A DNA stretch of 64,000 bases, taken from positions 156,501-220,500 of the forward strand of contig JAAOOA010000542.1 of assembly GCA_012861695.1 (NCBI GenBank). Direction: 5' to 3'. Under the pieces are notes generated by a model. The model did no database searches. It had not been told where the DNA came from and worked only from the letters and a program-made list of their open reading frames with translations. Positions 11,357-22,346 of this stretch are shown here, piece after piece. Position numbers and translations under genes: made by a program. Numbering within the stretch: the first letter of the stretch is position 1; the number at the start of each line of letters is the position of its first letter. The DNA comes from Trematomus loennbergii (lineage: Eukaryota > Chordata > Actinopteri > Perciformes > Nototheniidae).

Positions 11357-11895
11357 GGGGGGGGGTTGTGGGTCAGTTGGCATCTGACCCCCTCCCCGGA
11401 CGTGATGCGCCTTCGCCTTTCCTGGGCCCTCTGGGTCCCGGGATAGGCAAGGGGCGCGCTGGCCCGTTACGGGCGGAGGGGCTGCCCCCCTCCTGCCAAG
11501 AGGCAGGAGGGGATAGCCCCCCCATTTGTAGTCCTCTCACACTCTGCACAGGGTCAGTGCTTGAGTGTGAGGCATGGGCGCTGGCGCTCTCCCTGTTATC
11601 CTTAGGGATTCAGGAAGGCAGGTGCGTAGCAAGCCCATACGGGGCCGAGGGGGCCTCCCCACCCGTCTAGGGGCGGGGGGGGGGGGGTCCCCCGGCACTG
11701 TTTTTTGAGCACACTTTCTGCGAGGTAAGCGCAGCAGGTGTGCTCTGTCAGCCGCAGCCCAGATTTCTCCTCGGTCACAACCGGGTTAAAGGAGAGGGTG
11801 GGGCAGCAGCTGCTGACCAGAAAAGCCGGTCAGGGGCAGTAGGGTGGATTGGTGTTGGACGACAGTGCGCGTATACATCAGGGCTCCACCCACTG
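11357..11895 (+). other. DIRS 3' non-coding region
   Basis: GC-rich sequence with long G-runs (11357-11366, 11670-11688) between the recombinase and the internal complementary region. I see no conserved protein motif in the open frames here. Confidence 0.4.
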
Positions 11896-11993
11896 TACCC
11901 ATAGAGTCCAGTAGAGGGCGGAGCCTGTGAGAGATATAACGGGGGTTACGTATTGTAACCCTAGTTATATAAACACAGGCGGAGCCCTCTACT
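11896..11993. repeat. DIRS internal complementary region (ICR)
   Basis: 11896-11938 is the exact reverse complement of the outer left end (5756 on), and 11941-11993 is the reverse complement of the outer right end (up to about 12230). They meet at ATAAC. An ICR made of both termini joined is diagnostic of DIRS elements and is thought to template the ends during circle formation. Confidence 0.9.
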
Positions 11994-12014
11994 CAGGGCA
12001 CTGTCTGTCCTGTT

Positions 12015-12231
12015 CCGCTCGCTGAAGAGAGGTATAGGATGGCAGTCAGGAGGCGAGGCCTCCTTTTATATGGTGTGATGCGCACGCATTCAGGTAGGCC
12101 CGCCCTGGGCCGGCTACGTCTATAGAAGTCTCAGTGGGAGAATGCACGCGGGATAAGGTAGTACCCATAGAGTCCAGTAGAGGAATCCGCCTGTGTTTAT
12201 ATAACTAGGGTTACAATACGTAACCCCCCGT
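12015..12231 (-). repeat. DIRS right terminal inverted repeat
   Basis: Reverse complement of 5756-5942, with a longer outer extension (tataactagggttacaatacg...) that the left end lacks, as is normal for DIRS right repeats. The element ends in a C-run plus GT, followed by TTCATCTAGG of the host intron. Confidence 0.85.
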
Positions 12232-12655
12232 TTCATCTAGGAACCATTAAAGAGGTAGATGAATGTAGTATTACTTGTTGTACCTTTATACTTGTAATTG
12301 CACTTTGATTAAATTAAAACAGATGATTTAAAAAGCTGATAGCAGTTTTATCAGCACATTTATTTATGTTTGAATGTGTTTTTTATTTCTGAATGAGGCA
12401 TGAGCATGATGGGTGCTGCTGTCTCAGAGCTTAAGTTCTCTCATTATGATTCCATCATTTCATTATTCTCAAACAGGTAGAAGACTGTGGTTTTAAATCA
12501 TGACTGAACTGGGAATATTATTCATCTACATCATGTTCAGAAGTGAAGGACTATTGTCTCTTTCTGAAACACTGCCCACAATCAAAGCAATTCATTGTTT
12601 TATTTCTTAAGAAATCCACATTATATCATAAATATACATGATCTGTCTGACTGAC

Positions 12656-13091
12656 CTGAGCTGTGAGATATAAGGCAGACACTGCAGCAAAGTCCTCACT
12701 TCACTCTCTTCATCTGAGCAGCCTCTCAGATACACTTGTTTTCTTCTCTGGTTGGAGTCTCAGCACTTCCAGCAGGATGGAGCTCTTTCTCTTTGAGAGG
12801 TCTATGGTCCAGACTACAGGAGATGACTGGAGAACTGACTGTAATGATGGAAGGACACTCAGACCTGATTCAGTCTCACAGTCCTTCAGGTGGGAGTACA
12901 GATCCAGCAGGAAACCCACACTGATATTCACTTCATCATAATCAGATATGTCAGTAAAAGGGAATGTTGGATATGTGCACACTGATGATAACAGCTCCAG
13001 TGTCTTCTCTCCTGTCTGCTGCTCTCTCTCTGCTGCTGCATAGAACAGAGTCCCAAAGAACTTGACTCTACCTGAGACTACAATCCAGAAA
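12656..13091 (-). pseudogene. NLR A repeat-module exon 6, frameshifted
   Basis: Acceptor TTCCAG and donor GTCAGT are present. The exon is 436 nt against the usual 432-447. An extra T in the coding-strand equivalent of cacttgttttcttc (about 12738) and other indels shift the frame. The intron to its left is a close copy of the intron at 44788-45863. Confidence 0.65.
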
Positions 13092-14330
13092 CTGGAACGA
13101 GAATTGAACAGTTTGTATCAGATGATGTCAACAGCAGAGAAAGACTCTGATAGGGAGTGTTTCTGCTAATGTCTACAAATACCTGCCATTGAGCATACAC
13201 AGTAAACTCAATTAACCTCATATTGAAGTAACTATGCTGTTAACAGGATTATATTCGGATTTTGGAAAGCTTTCAATAAATGAACCTTTTCACAACATGT
13301 GTCATCACTTAACAGTCAACAGACACTTTTTTGTACAATCTATAAATCAACACTTGAGATGTACCTTATATTCTACTGGCAGTTAGTTGAATGCATGTTA
13401 CTTGTCTTTGAAACAGTGTTGTTGAATGTCAACTGATGACTTATAGAGTGTTAACTATGGACTATCAAATAAAGTGTTACCAGCTCTTCTACTGACTCAC
13501 AACACAGACACTAATCCTGTTTTCTCAAACACTTCTTATTTGCTTCCCAGTTTTCTGTTCACCTCAGGTGATTTTACTTTGTGAATTAGTTTTGTATGTA
13601 AAATGATATTCCCAATATAATAATGTAAAAAGTGGAACAACATCTAGAGTCACTATCATGTAGAAGAGAACATCACATCATGAAACTGTTCACTTTGCTC
13701 CTGAGATAATACACATGTGAATTAGAGTTTAGTAACACCTCCTCTGTCTCTGATGACTTTAAGTTAGGATTGTTCATGTGTCTGAAATCTTTATTTGAAG
13801 CTCACTATACAGTCTTTAGAAGTTTCATTAGTGTCAGTCAAGTTTCATCTAGTATCCATTAAAGAGGTAGATGTGTAGTATTACTTGTTCCTTTATACTT
13901 TTAATTGCACTTTATTAAAATTAAAAGAGATGCAACCTCTTCTATCTGCAATAACATTTGTTTTTGTTACAAATGATTATTGATAAGCTGCAGAGATGAT
14001 TTAAAAAGCTGATAGCAGATTTATCAGCAAGTTTATTTATGTTTGTATGTGTTTTTATTTCTGAATGAGGCATGAGCATGATGGTGCTGCTGTCTCAGAG
14101 CTTAAGTTCTCTCATTATGATTCACATCATTTCATTATTCTCAAACAGGTAGAAGACTGTGGTTTTAAATAATGACTGAACTGGGAAATGTTATTCATCT
14201 ACATCATGTTCAGAAGTGAAGGACTATTGTCTCTTTCTGAAACACTGCCCACAATCAGATGTAATTCATTGTTTTATTTCTTAATAAATCCACATTATAT
14301 CATAAAATATACATGATCTGTCTGACTGAC

Positions 14331-14761
14331 CTGAGCTGTGAGATATAAGGCAGACACTGCAGCAAAGTCCTCACTTCGCTCTCTTCATCTGAGCAGCCTC
14401 TCAGATACTTGTTTCTTCTCTGGTTGGAGTCTCAGCACTTCCAGCAGGATGGAGGTCTTTCTCTTTGAGAGGTCTATGGTCCAGACTGCAGGAGATGACT
14501 GGAGAACTGATTGTAATGATGGAAGGACACTCAGACCTGTTTCAGTCTCATAGTCCTTCAGGTGGGAGTACAGATCCAGCAGGAAACCACCCTGATCTTC
14601 TTCTACATTATGATCAGATATGTGTAAGAGGGAATGTTGGATATGTGCACACTGATGATAACAGCTGCAGTGTCTTCTCTCCTGTCTGCTGCTCTCTCTC
14701 TGCTGCTGCACAGAACAGAGTCTCAAAGAACTTGAGTTCACCTGAGTCTCCAATCCTGAAA
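14331..14761 (-). pseudogene. NLR A repeat-module exon 5, frameshifted
   Basis: 431-nt module exon, open on the minus strand for most of its length but shifted in its last quarter, near 14408, where two bases present in sister modules are missing. Core GFLLDLYSHLKDYETETGLS is intact. Confidence 0.65.
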
Positions 14762-15769
14762 CTGGAACGAGAATTGAACAGTTTGTTATCAGAAGATGTC
14801 AACAGCAGAGAAAGACTCTGATAGGGAGTGTTTCTGCTAAATGTCTACAAATACCTGCCATTGAGCATAACACAGTAAACTCAATCAACCTCATATTGAA
14901 GTAACTATGCTGTTAACAGGATTATATTTGGATTTTGGAAAGCTTTCAGTAAATGAACCTTTCACAACATGTGTCATCACTTAGCTCTTCTACTGACTCA
15001 CAACACAGACACTAATCCTGTTCCTCAAATCACTTCTTATTTGCTTCCCAGTGATTCTGTTCACCTGAGGGGATTTTACTTTCTGAATGAGTTTTGTATG
15101 TAAAATGATATTCCCAATATAATAATGTAAAAAGTGGAACAACAACAACATCTAGAGTCACTATCATGTAGAGTAGAACATCACATCATGAAACTGTTCA
15201 CTTTGCTCCTGAGATAATACACATGTGAATTAGAGTTTAGTAACAGCTCCTCTGTCTCTGATGACTTTAAGTTAGGATTGTTCATGTGTCTGAAATCTTT
15301 ATTTGAAGCTCAATATACAGTCTTTAGAAGTTTCATTAGTGTCAGTCAAGTTTCATCTAGTATCCATCAAAGAGGTAGATGAATGTAGTATTACTTGTTG
15401 TGGCTTTATACTTTGAATTGCACTTTGATTAAATTATAACAGAGATGATTTAAAAAGCTGATAGCAGTTTTATCAGCAAGTTTATTTATGTTTGTATGTG
15501 TTTTTATTCCTGAATGAGGCATGAGCATGATGGTGCTGCTGTCTCAGAGCTTAAGTTCTCTCATTATGGTTCATTATTCTCAAACAGGTAGAAGACTGTG
15601 GTTTTAAATAATGACTGAACTGGGAAATGTTATTCATCTCCATCATGTTCAGAAGTGAAGGACTATTGTCTATTTCTGAAACACTGCCCACAATCAGATG
15701 TAATTCATTGTTTTATTTCTTAAGAAATCCACATTATATCATAAAATATACATGATCTTTCTGACTGAC

Positions 15770-16216
15770 CTGATCTGTGAGATATAAGGCAGACACTGCA
15801 GCAAAGTCCTCACTTCCCTCTCTTCATCTGAGCAGCCTGTCAGCTCCACTTGTTTCTTCTCTGGTTGGAGTCTCAGCACTTCCAGCAGGATGGAGCTCTT
15901 TCTCTTTGAGAAGTCTATGGTCCAGACTGCAGGAGCTGACTGGAGGACTGACTGTAATGATGGAAGGACACTCAGGCCTGTTTCAGTCTCATAGTCCTTC
16001 AGGTGGGAGTACAGATCCAGCAGGAAACCACACTGAGGGTTCCTCTTAAAATAATAAGAAACTATGTCGGTTAAAGCTATTGTTTGATAGGTGCACACTG
16101 ATAACAACAGCTGCAGTGTCTTCTCTCCTGTCTGCTGCTCTCTCTTTGCTGCTGCACAGAACAGAGTCCCAAAGAACTGGAGTTCACCTGAAGGTTCTGA
16201 TAACTGAGGCACAAAA
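15770..16216 (-). CDS. NLR A repeat-module exon 4, 149 codons, intact
   Basis: Open across the whole exon, acceptor TTTTCAG and donor GTCAGT. The module reads as a helical segment (GTLFCAAAKREQQTGEKTLQ), a middle DLYSHLKDYETETG, then SILLEVLRLQPEKKQVELTG and a closing LLQCLPYISQI. The second half fits an LRR-like beta-turn/helix pattern. It pairs with exon 3, 158 bp to its right, and this pair resembles 45864/46468 in unit B. Confidence 0.75.
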
Positions 16217-16373
16217 CTGAAAACATAAGGAATCAAGATATTGTGATGTTAGGTTTCTATCAAATACAAACTTTTCTCCATCAGCTGTGGTTTAAATTAT
16301 GTTAAATTGAATCTGCATGCAGCAAGATTCAAAATAAATGAAGCAGCTTGATTTGAAAAAGATGACCATTTAC

Positions 16374-16817
16374 CTGATCCGTGAGATATAAGGCAGACAC
16401 TGCAGCAAAGTCCTCACTTCACTCTCTCCATCTGAGCAGCCTCTCAGCTTCACTTGTTTCTTCTCTGGTTGGAGTCTCAGCACTTCCAGCAGGATGGAGC
16501 TCTTTCTCTTTGAGAGGTCTATGGTCCAGACTGCAGGAACTGACTGGAGAACTGACTGTAATGATGGAAGGACACTCAGGCCTGTTTCAGTCTCACAGTC
16601 CTTCAGGTGGGAGTACAGATCCAGCAGGAAACCACACTGATATTCTTCTACATTCACAGGATCATATATGTCAGTAAGAGGGAATGTTGGATATGTGCAC
16701 ACTGATGATAACAGCTCCAGTGTCTTCTCTCCTGTCTGCTGCTCTCTCTCTGCTGCTGCACAGAACAGAGTCCCAAAGAACTGGACTCCACCTGAGACTA
16801 CAAACCACTGAGAGAAA
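16374..16817 (-). CDS. NLR A repeat-module exon 3, 148 codons, intact
   Basis: 444-nt exon, open throughout. It begins at an acceptor TTCCAG and reads FSQWFVVSGGVQFFGTLFCA before the shared module core. Its upstream (right-hand) intron is interrupted by the paired TTAA MITEs at 17320-19439. Confidence 0.75.
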
Positions 16818-17319
16818 CTGGAACAAGAATTGAACAGTTTGTTATCAGATGATGTCAACAGCAGAGAAAGACTCTGATAGGGAGTGTTTCTGCTAAATGT
16901 CTACAAATACCTGCCATTGAGCATAACACAGTAAACTCAATTAACCTCATATTGAAGTAACTATGCTGTTAACAGGATTATATTTGGATTTTGGAAAGCT
17001 TTCAGTAAATGAACCTTTTCACAACATGTGTCATCACTTAGCTCTTCTACTGACTCACAACACAGACACTAATCCTGTTTCTCAAATTACTTCTTATTTG
17101 CTTCCCAGTGATTCTGTTCACCTGAGGTGATTTTACTTTGTGAATGAGTTTTGTATGTAAATGATATTCCCAATATAATAATGTAAAAAGTGGAACAACA
17201 ACATCTAGAGTCACTATCATGTAGAAGAGAACATCACATCATGAAACTGTTCACTTTGCTCCTGAGATAATACACATGTGAATTAGAGTTTAGTAACACC
17301 TCCTCTGTCTCTGATGACT

Positions 17320-18501
17320 TTAACCTCTTAAGCACGGCAGTCCCCCCATTGGACCCCTCCCACCGTTTTGTTTTCGAGATAATGTCTCAGGGCTTCTTAA
17401 CATTTATAAAACTATTAATGTGTAGCACCAGATTAACGGGAAGAATCTCAGCTAACTGAAGATATGAACCATTTTTACCAAAACAAAACACAAGTCTCAT
17501 AAAAAGCGTCTAAATGACCCCATAGCGAAAAAATTCTAACGCACTGCGGTACACAATTCAAGTTAAAAATACCCTTATTACTTATCGTAGCTGCACATAC
17601 AATATAGCCGATTAAAGCTGAGACTCCACTGATTATTTAGGTATAGTATCATCACTGAGCGATCCGAACTTGGACAGGGGAAGCAAACACAGACATCACA
17701 ACACGTACCTTTACGGAGCTTTTACGGCAGATCGTCTCACCGTAGCTGTCAATTAGGTCAAAAGACGTGTTCAATGGCATTAAAACGGAAAAAAAAATGC
17801 TACAACTGTTGATCCATAGGTTGATAATGTACCTGTGCCTTTGAAGAAATTATTTATAATCCATAATTCCATTTTTTATGTAAAAATCGGAGCGGAAAAG
17901 TTAGCTGCTAATGGTAGCCACCAGAGTGTATGCAGCTTCGGGTTTTGGTAACGCGTCACTCTCACTCCTTATTTGTTAACGTTTTGGTGTGTATATAACT
18001 TTCCCTCGATTCCATTGGCTCTAGCGGTTATAAAGAGATTTCATTCATCAAAATCAAGCAAGGGGGGCCAGAGATAGGTCAAATCCACCCAAATGACCCC
18101 AGAAGTGGGGGTTTTTGGCTAAATCTCTCTAAAAGGTCAAATTTCACTTGTTTTGCATCAATCTTGATACAGGGTACTTATTATATGTTGTACTTTGGAT
18201 TCCTAAAGCTTTTAGTCTACTAACCCATCATCCAAGGGTAGTTTTCACTATAAGTAAAACAATCTTTTGGACGGACACTATAATTTACAGTTTTTTACTA
18301 TGTAAAATCTGAATTTTCTTTAAAATAAAAACATCTATATTGATTCTGACTTTTCTACATCCAACTCACAGGTTTATCATTACTTTGAGAATAAAGATTA
18401 TTAATTCAACCCTTTTAGAAGGGAAGATATGGTCATTTGTTCTGGGAATGTCATTTTCGAGCCTGAGACCTGAAAAACAGGCTCAGGGCTTAAGAGGTTA
18501 A
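17320..18501. mobile_element. TTAA-flanked MITE, family 1, copy 2 (diverged)
   Basis: Same family as 80-1251: ends CCTCTTAAGC and GCTTAAGAGG between TTAA sites at 17320-17323 and 18498-18501. The right half (about 18120-18500) is close to copy 1, while the left half is diverged. It is inserted in the module intron at an ACTTTAAG site that is uninterrupted at 13762 and 45289. Confidence 0.75.
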
Positions 18502-19439
18502 AGGGGACCTATCATGCAAAATGCACTTTTGTACGTCTTTTATACATGAATATGTGTCCCCGGTGTTCCAGGGAACTCACGAAGTGTCAGAAAACACAAC
18601 CCTCTCTATTTTCCTCCATACCCAAATCTCTAAAAAGGGGCTGCAACGGATCTGATACAGACTGATCCAGATTTGAACACTTCACTGTCGTCACAGAAGT
18701 GGCGCTACGGCTATTGGGCCAACTCTCCACCTATCAGGGGAATGTGGGGTTGGGCCACGGCCGGCCATTGCCGCTCGAAAGCGCTGGAGACGCTGTAGTA
18801 CATATGCCAGGCCTGTAAGTGGCGCTGTAGTCTGCCACAAAAGCAGCGAAGAAGACTTCCCGCGCATGGTTACCATGGTTACCCTTCTGTTTATTCTCCG
18901 CTGTGGCTTTTTTTCTCCCTCCCCGAGGCAAGCCTTTGCTCCCGCTGCTTTAATTCAATGCAATCCCTCCCCGTCGAGGCAAGCACTGTAATTCTCTCCG
19001 GTTAGTCCACCAGCAGATGACAAACACCCACCTCTCCGCCTCTTCCAAGGAACGAGGGGACCGTGCGGCAGAGTTTCAGTTTGAGTTGAAAAGTGCCGGT
19101 CAAAGGTCTTCTTTGTTATTTATTGAGCTTTAAAACAAATGAATAACGACTCTATATAATAATATAATAAAACACGGAGGACGGAGATCTATTTTTCTCC
19201 CCCTCTTGACTTGATCAGAGCACGGCTCCCCTCTCCTGCAGGGGGGCGTGGTCAGCTGCAGCTCACAGAATCAGCCCCCTGCTAAAACAGAGCTGGAGAA
19301 CAGCACATAGAGCGAAATGAGGCATGGCTAAAATGCATGATCTGTTTGGTATTTTGAAAACAGAAACGTATAAATATACCTTATATAGGTATGGCCCTAC
19401 AATATATCATTTAAATATAGCATGATAGGTCCACTTTAA
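18498..19439. mobile_element. TTAA-flanked MITE, family 2
   Basis: A 16-bp terminal inverted repeat AGGGGACCTATCATGC / GCATGATAGGTCCACT lies between TTAA at 18498-18501 and 19436-19439. No coding capacity is seen. It shares its left TTAA with the family 1 element, so one inserted into the target duplication of the other. Confidence 0.75.
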
Positions 19440-19948
19440 GTTATGATTGTTCTTGTGTCTGAAATCTTTATTTAAAGCTCACTATACAGTCTTTAGAAGT
19501 TTCATTAGTGTCAGTCAAGTTGAATCTAGTATCCATTAAAGAGGTAGATGAATGTAGTATTACTTGTTGTGGCTTTATTTTTTAAATTTCTCTTTGATTC
19601 AATTATAACAGAGATGATTTAAAAAGCTGATAGCAGTTTTATAAGAACATTTATTTGTGTTTGTATGTGTCTTTATTCCTGAATGAGTCATGAGCATGAT
19701 GGTGCTGCTGTCTTAGAGCTTAAGTTCTCTCATTATGATTCACATCATTTCATTATTCTCAAACAGGTAGAAGACTGTGGTTTTAAATAATGACTGAACT
19801 GGGAAATGTTATTCATCTCCATCATGTTCAGAAGTGAAGGACTATTGTCTCTTTCTGAAACACTGCCCACAATCAGATGTAATTCATTGTTCTATTTCTT
19901 AAGAAATCCACATTATATCATAAAATAAACATGATCTGTCTGACTGAC

Positions 19949-20394
19949 CTGAGCCGTGAGATATAAGGCAGACACTGCAGGAAAGTCCTCACTTCCCTCT
20001 CTTCATCTGAGCAGCCTCTCAGCTTCACTTGTTTCTTCTCTGGTTGGAGTCTCAGCACTTCCAGCAGGATGGAGCTCTTTCTCTCTGAGAGGTCTATGGT
20101 CCAGACTGCAGGAGCTGAGTGGAGAACTGACTGTAATGATGGAAGGACATTCAGGCCTGTTTCAGTCTCATAGTCCTTCAGGTGGGAGTACAGACCCAGT
20201 AGGAAACCACACTGATATTCTTCATCATCATCATCAAATATAGTTCAGTAAGAGGGAATGATGGATATGTGCACACTGATGATAACAGCTCCAGTGTCTT
20301 CTCTCCTGTCTGCTGCTCTCTCTCTGCTGCTGCACAGAACAGAGTCCCAAAGAACTGGAGTTCACCTGAAGGATCTGATAACTGAGGCACAAAA
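19949..20394 (-). pseudogene. NLR A repeat-module exon 2, frameshifted
   Basis: 446 nt, one less than the intact 447-nt sister exons. The shift falls in the variable linker near 20235-20250, so the two halves are open in different frames. Acceptor TTTTCAG and donor GTCAGT are intact. Confidence 0.65.
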
Positions 20395-20551
20395 CTGAAA
20401 ACATAAGGAATCAAGAGATTGTGATGTTAGGTTTCTATCAAATACAAACTTTTCTCCATCAGCTGTGGTTTAAATGATGTTAAATTGAATCTGCATGCAC
20501 CAAGATTCAAAATAAATGAAGCAGCTTATTTTGAAAAAGATGACCATTTAC

Positions 20552-20989
20552 CTGATCTGTGAGATATAAGGCAGACACTGCAGCAAAGTCCTCACTTCAC
20601 TCTCTTCCTCTGAGCAGCCTGTCAGCTCCACGTGTTTCTTCTCTGGTTGGAGTCTCAGCACTTCCAGCAGGATGGAGCTCTTTCTCTTTGAGAGGTCTAT
20701 GGTCCAGACTGCAGGAGCTGACTGGAAAAATGGCTTCAGTTTTTGAATGACAGCTGAACTCTCTTGAGTTTTTCGATGTTGATACAAATCCAGAAGGATG
20801 TTATGCATCTCAGTGTTAAAAGAAAACAGAGAGATGAGGTTGTTAACTTCATTTTGAGAGCTTTCTCCTTGAATGTGATTAGCTGCTCTCAGGCATAAAT
20901 CCAGAAACAGCTGCTTTTCTTCTCTCTTCAGTGTCTCATAGCATCGCTCCTGGTCCTGTAATCCTGGACCTCTGTGGGTCCTCCTGAAG
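20552..20989 (-). CDS. NLR A repeat-module exon 1, 146 codons, divergent N half
   Basis: First module after the NACHT-side exons and open throughout. Its N-terminal half differs from the others (QERCYETLKREEKQLFLDLC, ISLFSFNTEMHNILLDLYQH), while the C-terminal half is the common SILLEVLRLQPEKKHVELTG ... LPYISQI. The unit B counterpart is 46468-46902 (145 codons). Confidence 0.75.
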
Positions 20990-21946
20990 CTGCATGATAA
21001 CAAACACATGTGTCATTGCATGTACTATAGAACTGTATAAACTTTACATGTAAAACAAAGTTACACCTGTTAATACTGTCCTAATGTTAAGTATGAAATT
21101 GCAATATTTAATTCTCCACAGCTTTTGAAGAATTTGAGAGAGAGTACAATTCCGGATGTCAACATAAGAGATCAAAGTTCAGATTCAACTGAAACAAAGA
21201 GCACTGCCTGTTTCTAAAAAAATACTGATGATTCAAACTATGTTTATTTTCTATTTATAGTTTTTCATGAATGCTGACTAATAAGTGTTACAAATAAATG
21301 GTGAAAAAAACATCAGCATTTAAATTGCTGCATTGAATAATATAAAAGACATACATTAAATCTGACCTAATTTCTGCTGTGATGAGGCTGAGTATAACCT
21401 TAATGCTGATCCACAAATGAATGAGGCATGCTTGAGCTCACAGCTGCAATGCCGATTTGAAAATATCAGGTCTCTCTCTGCTCCGTATCAGCTGATCGCT
21501 GCACATCAGCATCTCTTTCTCTCTCGGTACACACACTGCTGCTCGTTAAACGCCCGTCATCTTTATCGTAATGAAACCTATTCAAATGTTTAGATCCTAT
21601 GTTGTTTGACCACCATTTCCGCTATTTTACTAAAGGATCATAAAACAATTTTTTCTGTTAAATTGGCATGTGAATTGTTTTTACCCTCAAAGAACCGAAA
21701 TCCAGAACTAAAACCGAACCGGAATCCAAACGATCCCAACCCTAAGTATTACACATTTTTAATAATTCCACTGTGAAGGTGATTCGTCACTTTATTATGC
21801 ATTTCATTTTGTTAAATAAGAAGTTGCAGTTTTATAAATGATATTGTTTAAATAAATTCCAGTGAAGTTTGGAAGCTAAAGATGTGTACGTGGTTCGTGG
21901 TTCGTAGGGGGGTGCATCCCACCACACAGAAACATAAGCTTCATAC

Positions 21947-22210
21947 CTGAATGAGCTGACGTATGGCAGAGCCTCTAGCAGAGTCTCACACAGACTGTGG
22001 CAGTCAGGCTTCTCCCTCTCCCAGTGGAGGCAGATTTTAACCTTCTTACTTATCTTCTGCAGGACTGTCACTGCTCTTTCAAACAGCTTTCTTTCCCCCT
22101 CCACTGGAAGGTGCAACTGATTTCCATCAAGGCCAAGTAAGGTGATGTAGTCCATCTCCCCTTCGCTGAGAAGGAAGATCTCCCACAGCTGCCGTGGCAG
22201 AGAATCACAC
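21947..22210 (-). CDS. NLR A linker/LRR exon, 88 codons, intact
   Basis: 264-nt exon following the NACHT exon, acceptor TTGCAG and donor GTATGA. It encodes DYITLLGLDGNQLHLPVEGE, then HWEREKPDCHSLCETLLEAL and PYVSS at the end, an LRR-type close. The exon at 47993-48254 in unit B is 2 nt shorter because two C-runs are each one base shorter. Confidence 0.75.
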
Positions 22211-22346
22211 CTGCAATATGAAGAATAATCAGCTATCGTTTCCTCATTACTTCTGTATATATATTAAAGGTTACAACTTTGAACAATTATTCTACCTAAT
22301 TAGATGTGTTGTAACGTTAGCAGTAATAATAACTGCTCATCCATAC

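Larger units (their letters stand above)
5756..12231 (+). mobile_element. DIRS-type tyrosine-recombinase retrotransposon
   Basis: A GC-rich 6.5-kb insertion in an otherwise AT-rich NLR intron. Parts in order: left inverted repeat, gag-like region, internal coding repeats, reverse transcriptase, RNase H, tyrosine recombinase, internal complementary region, right inverted repeat. The uninterrupted intron sequence is seen in unit B (near 45369) and around 13844 and 15345, where GTCAAG runs directly into TTTCATCTAG. There is no target-site duplication; only a GT dinucleotide is found at both borders, as expected for recombinase integration of a circular DNA. Multiple stops and frameshifts, an RT deletion and an internal palindrome make it inactive. 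Confidence 0.9.
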
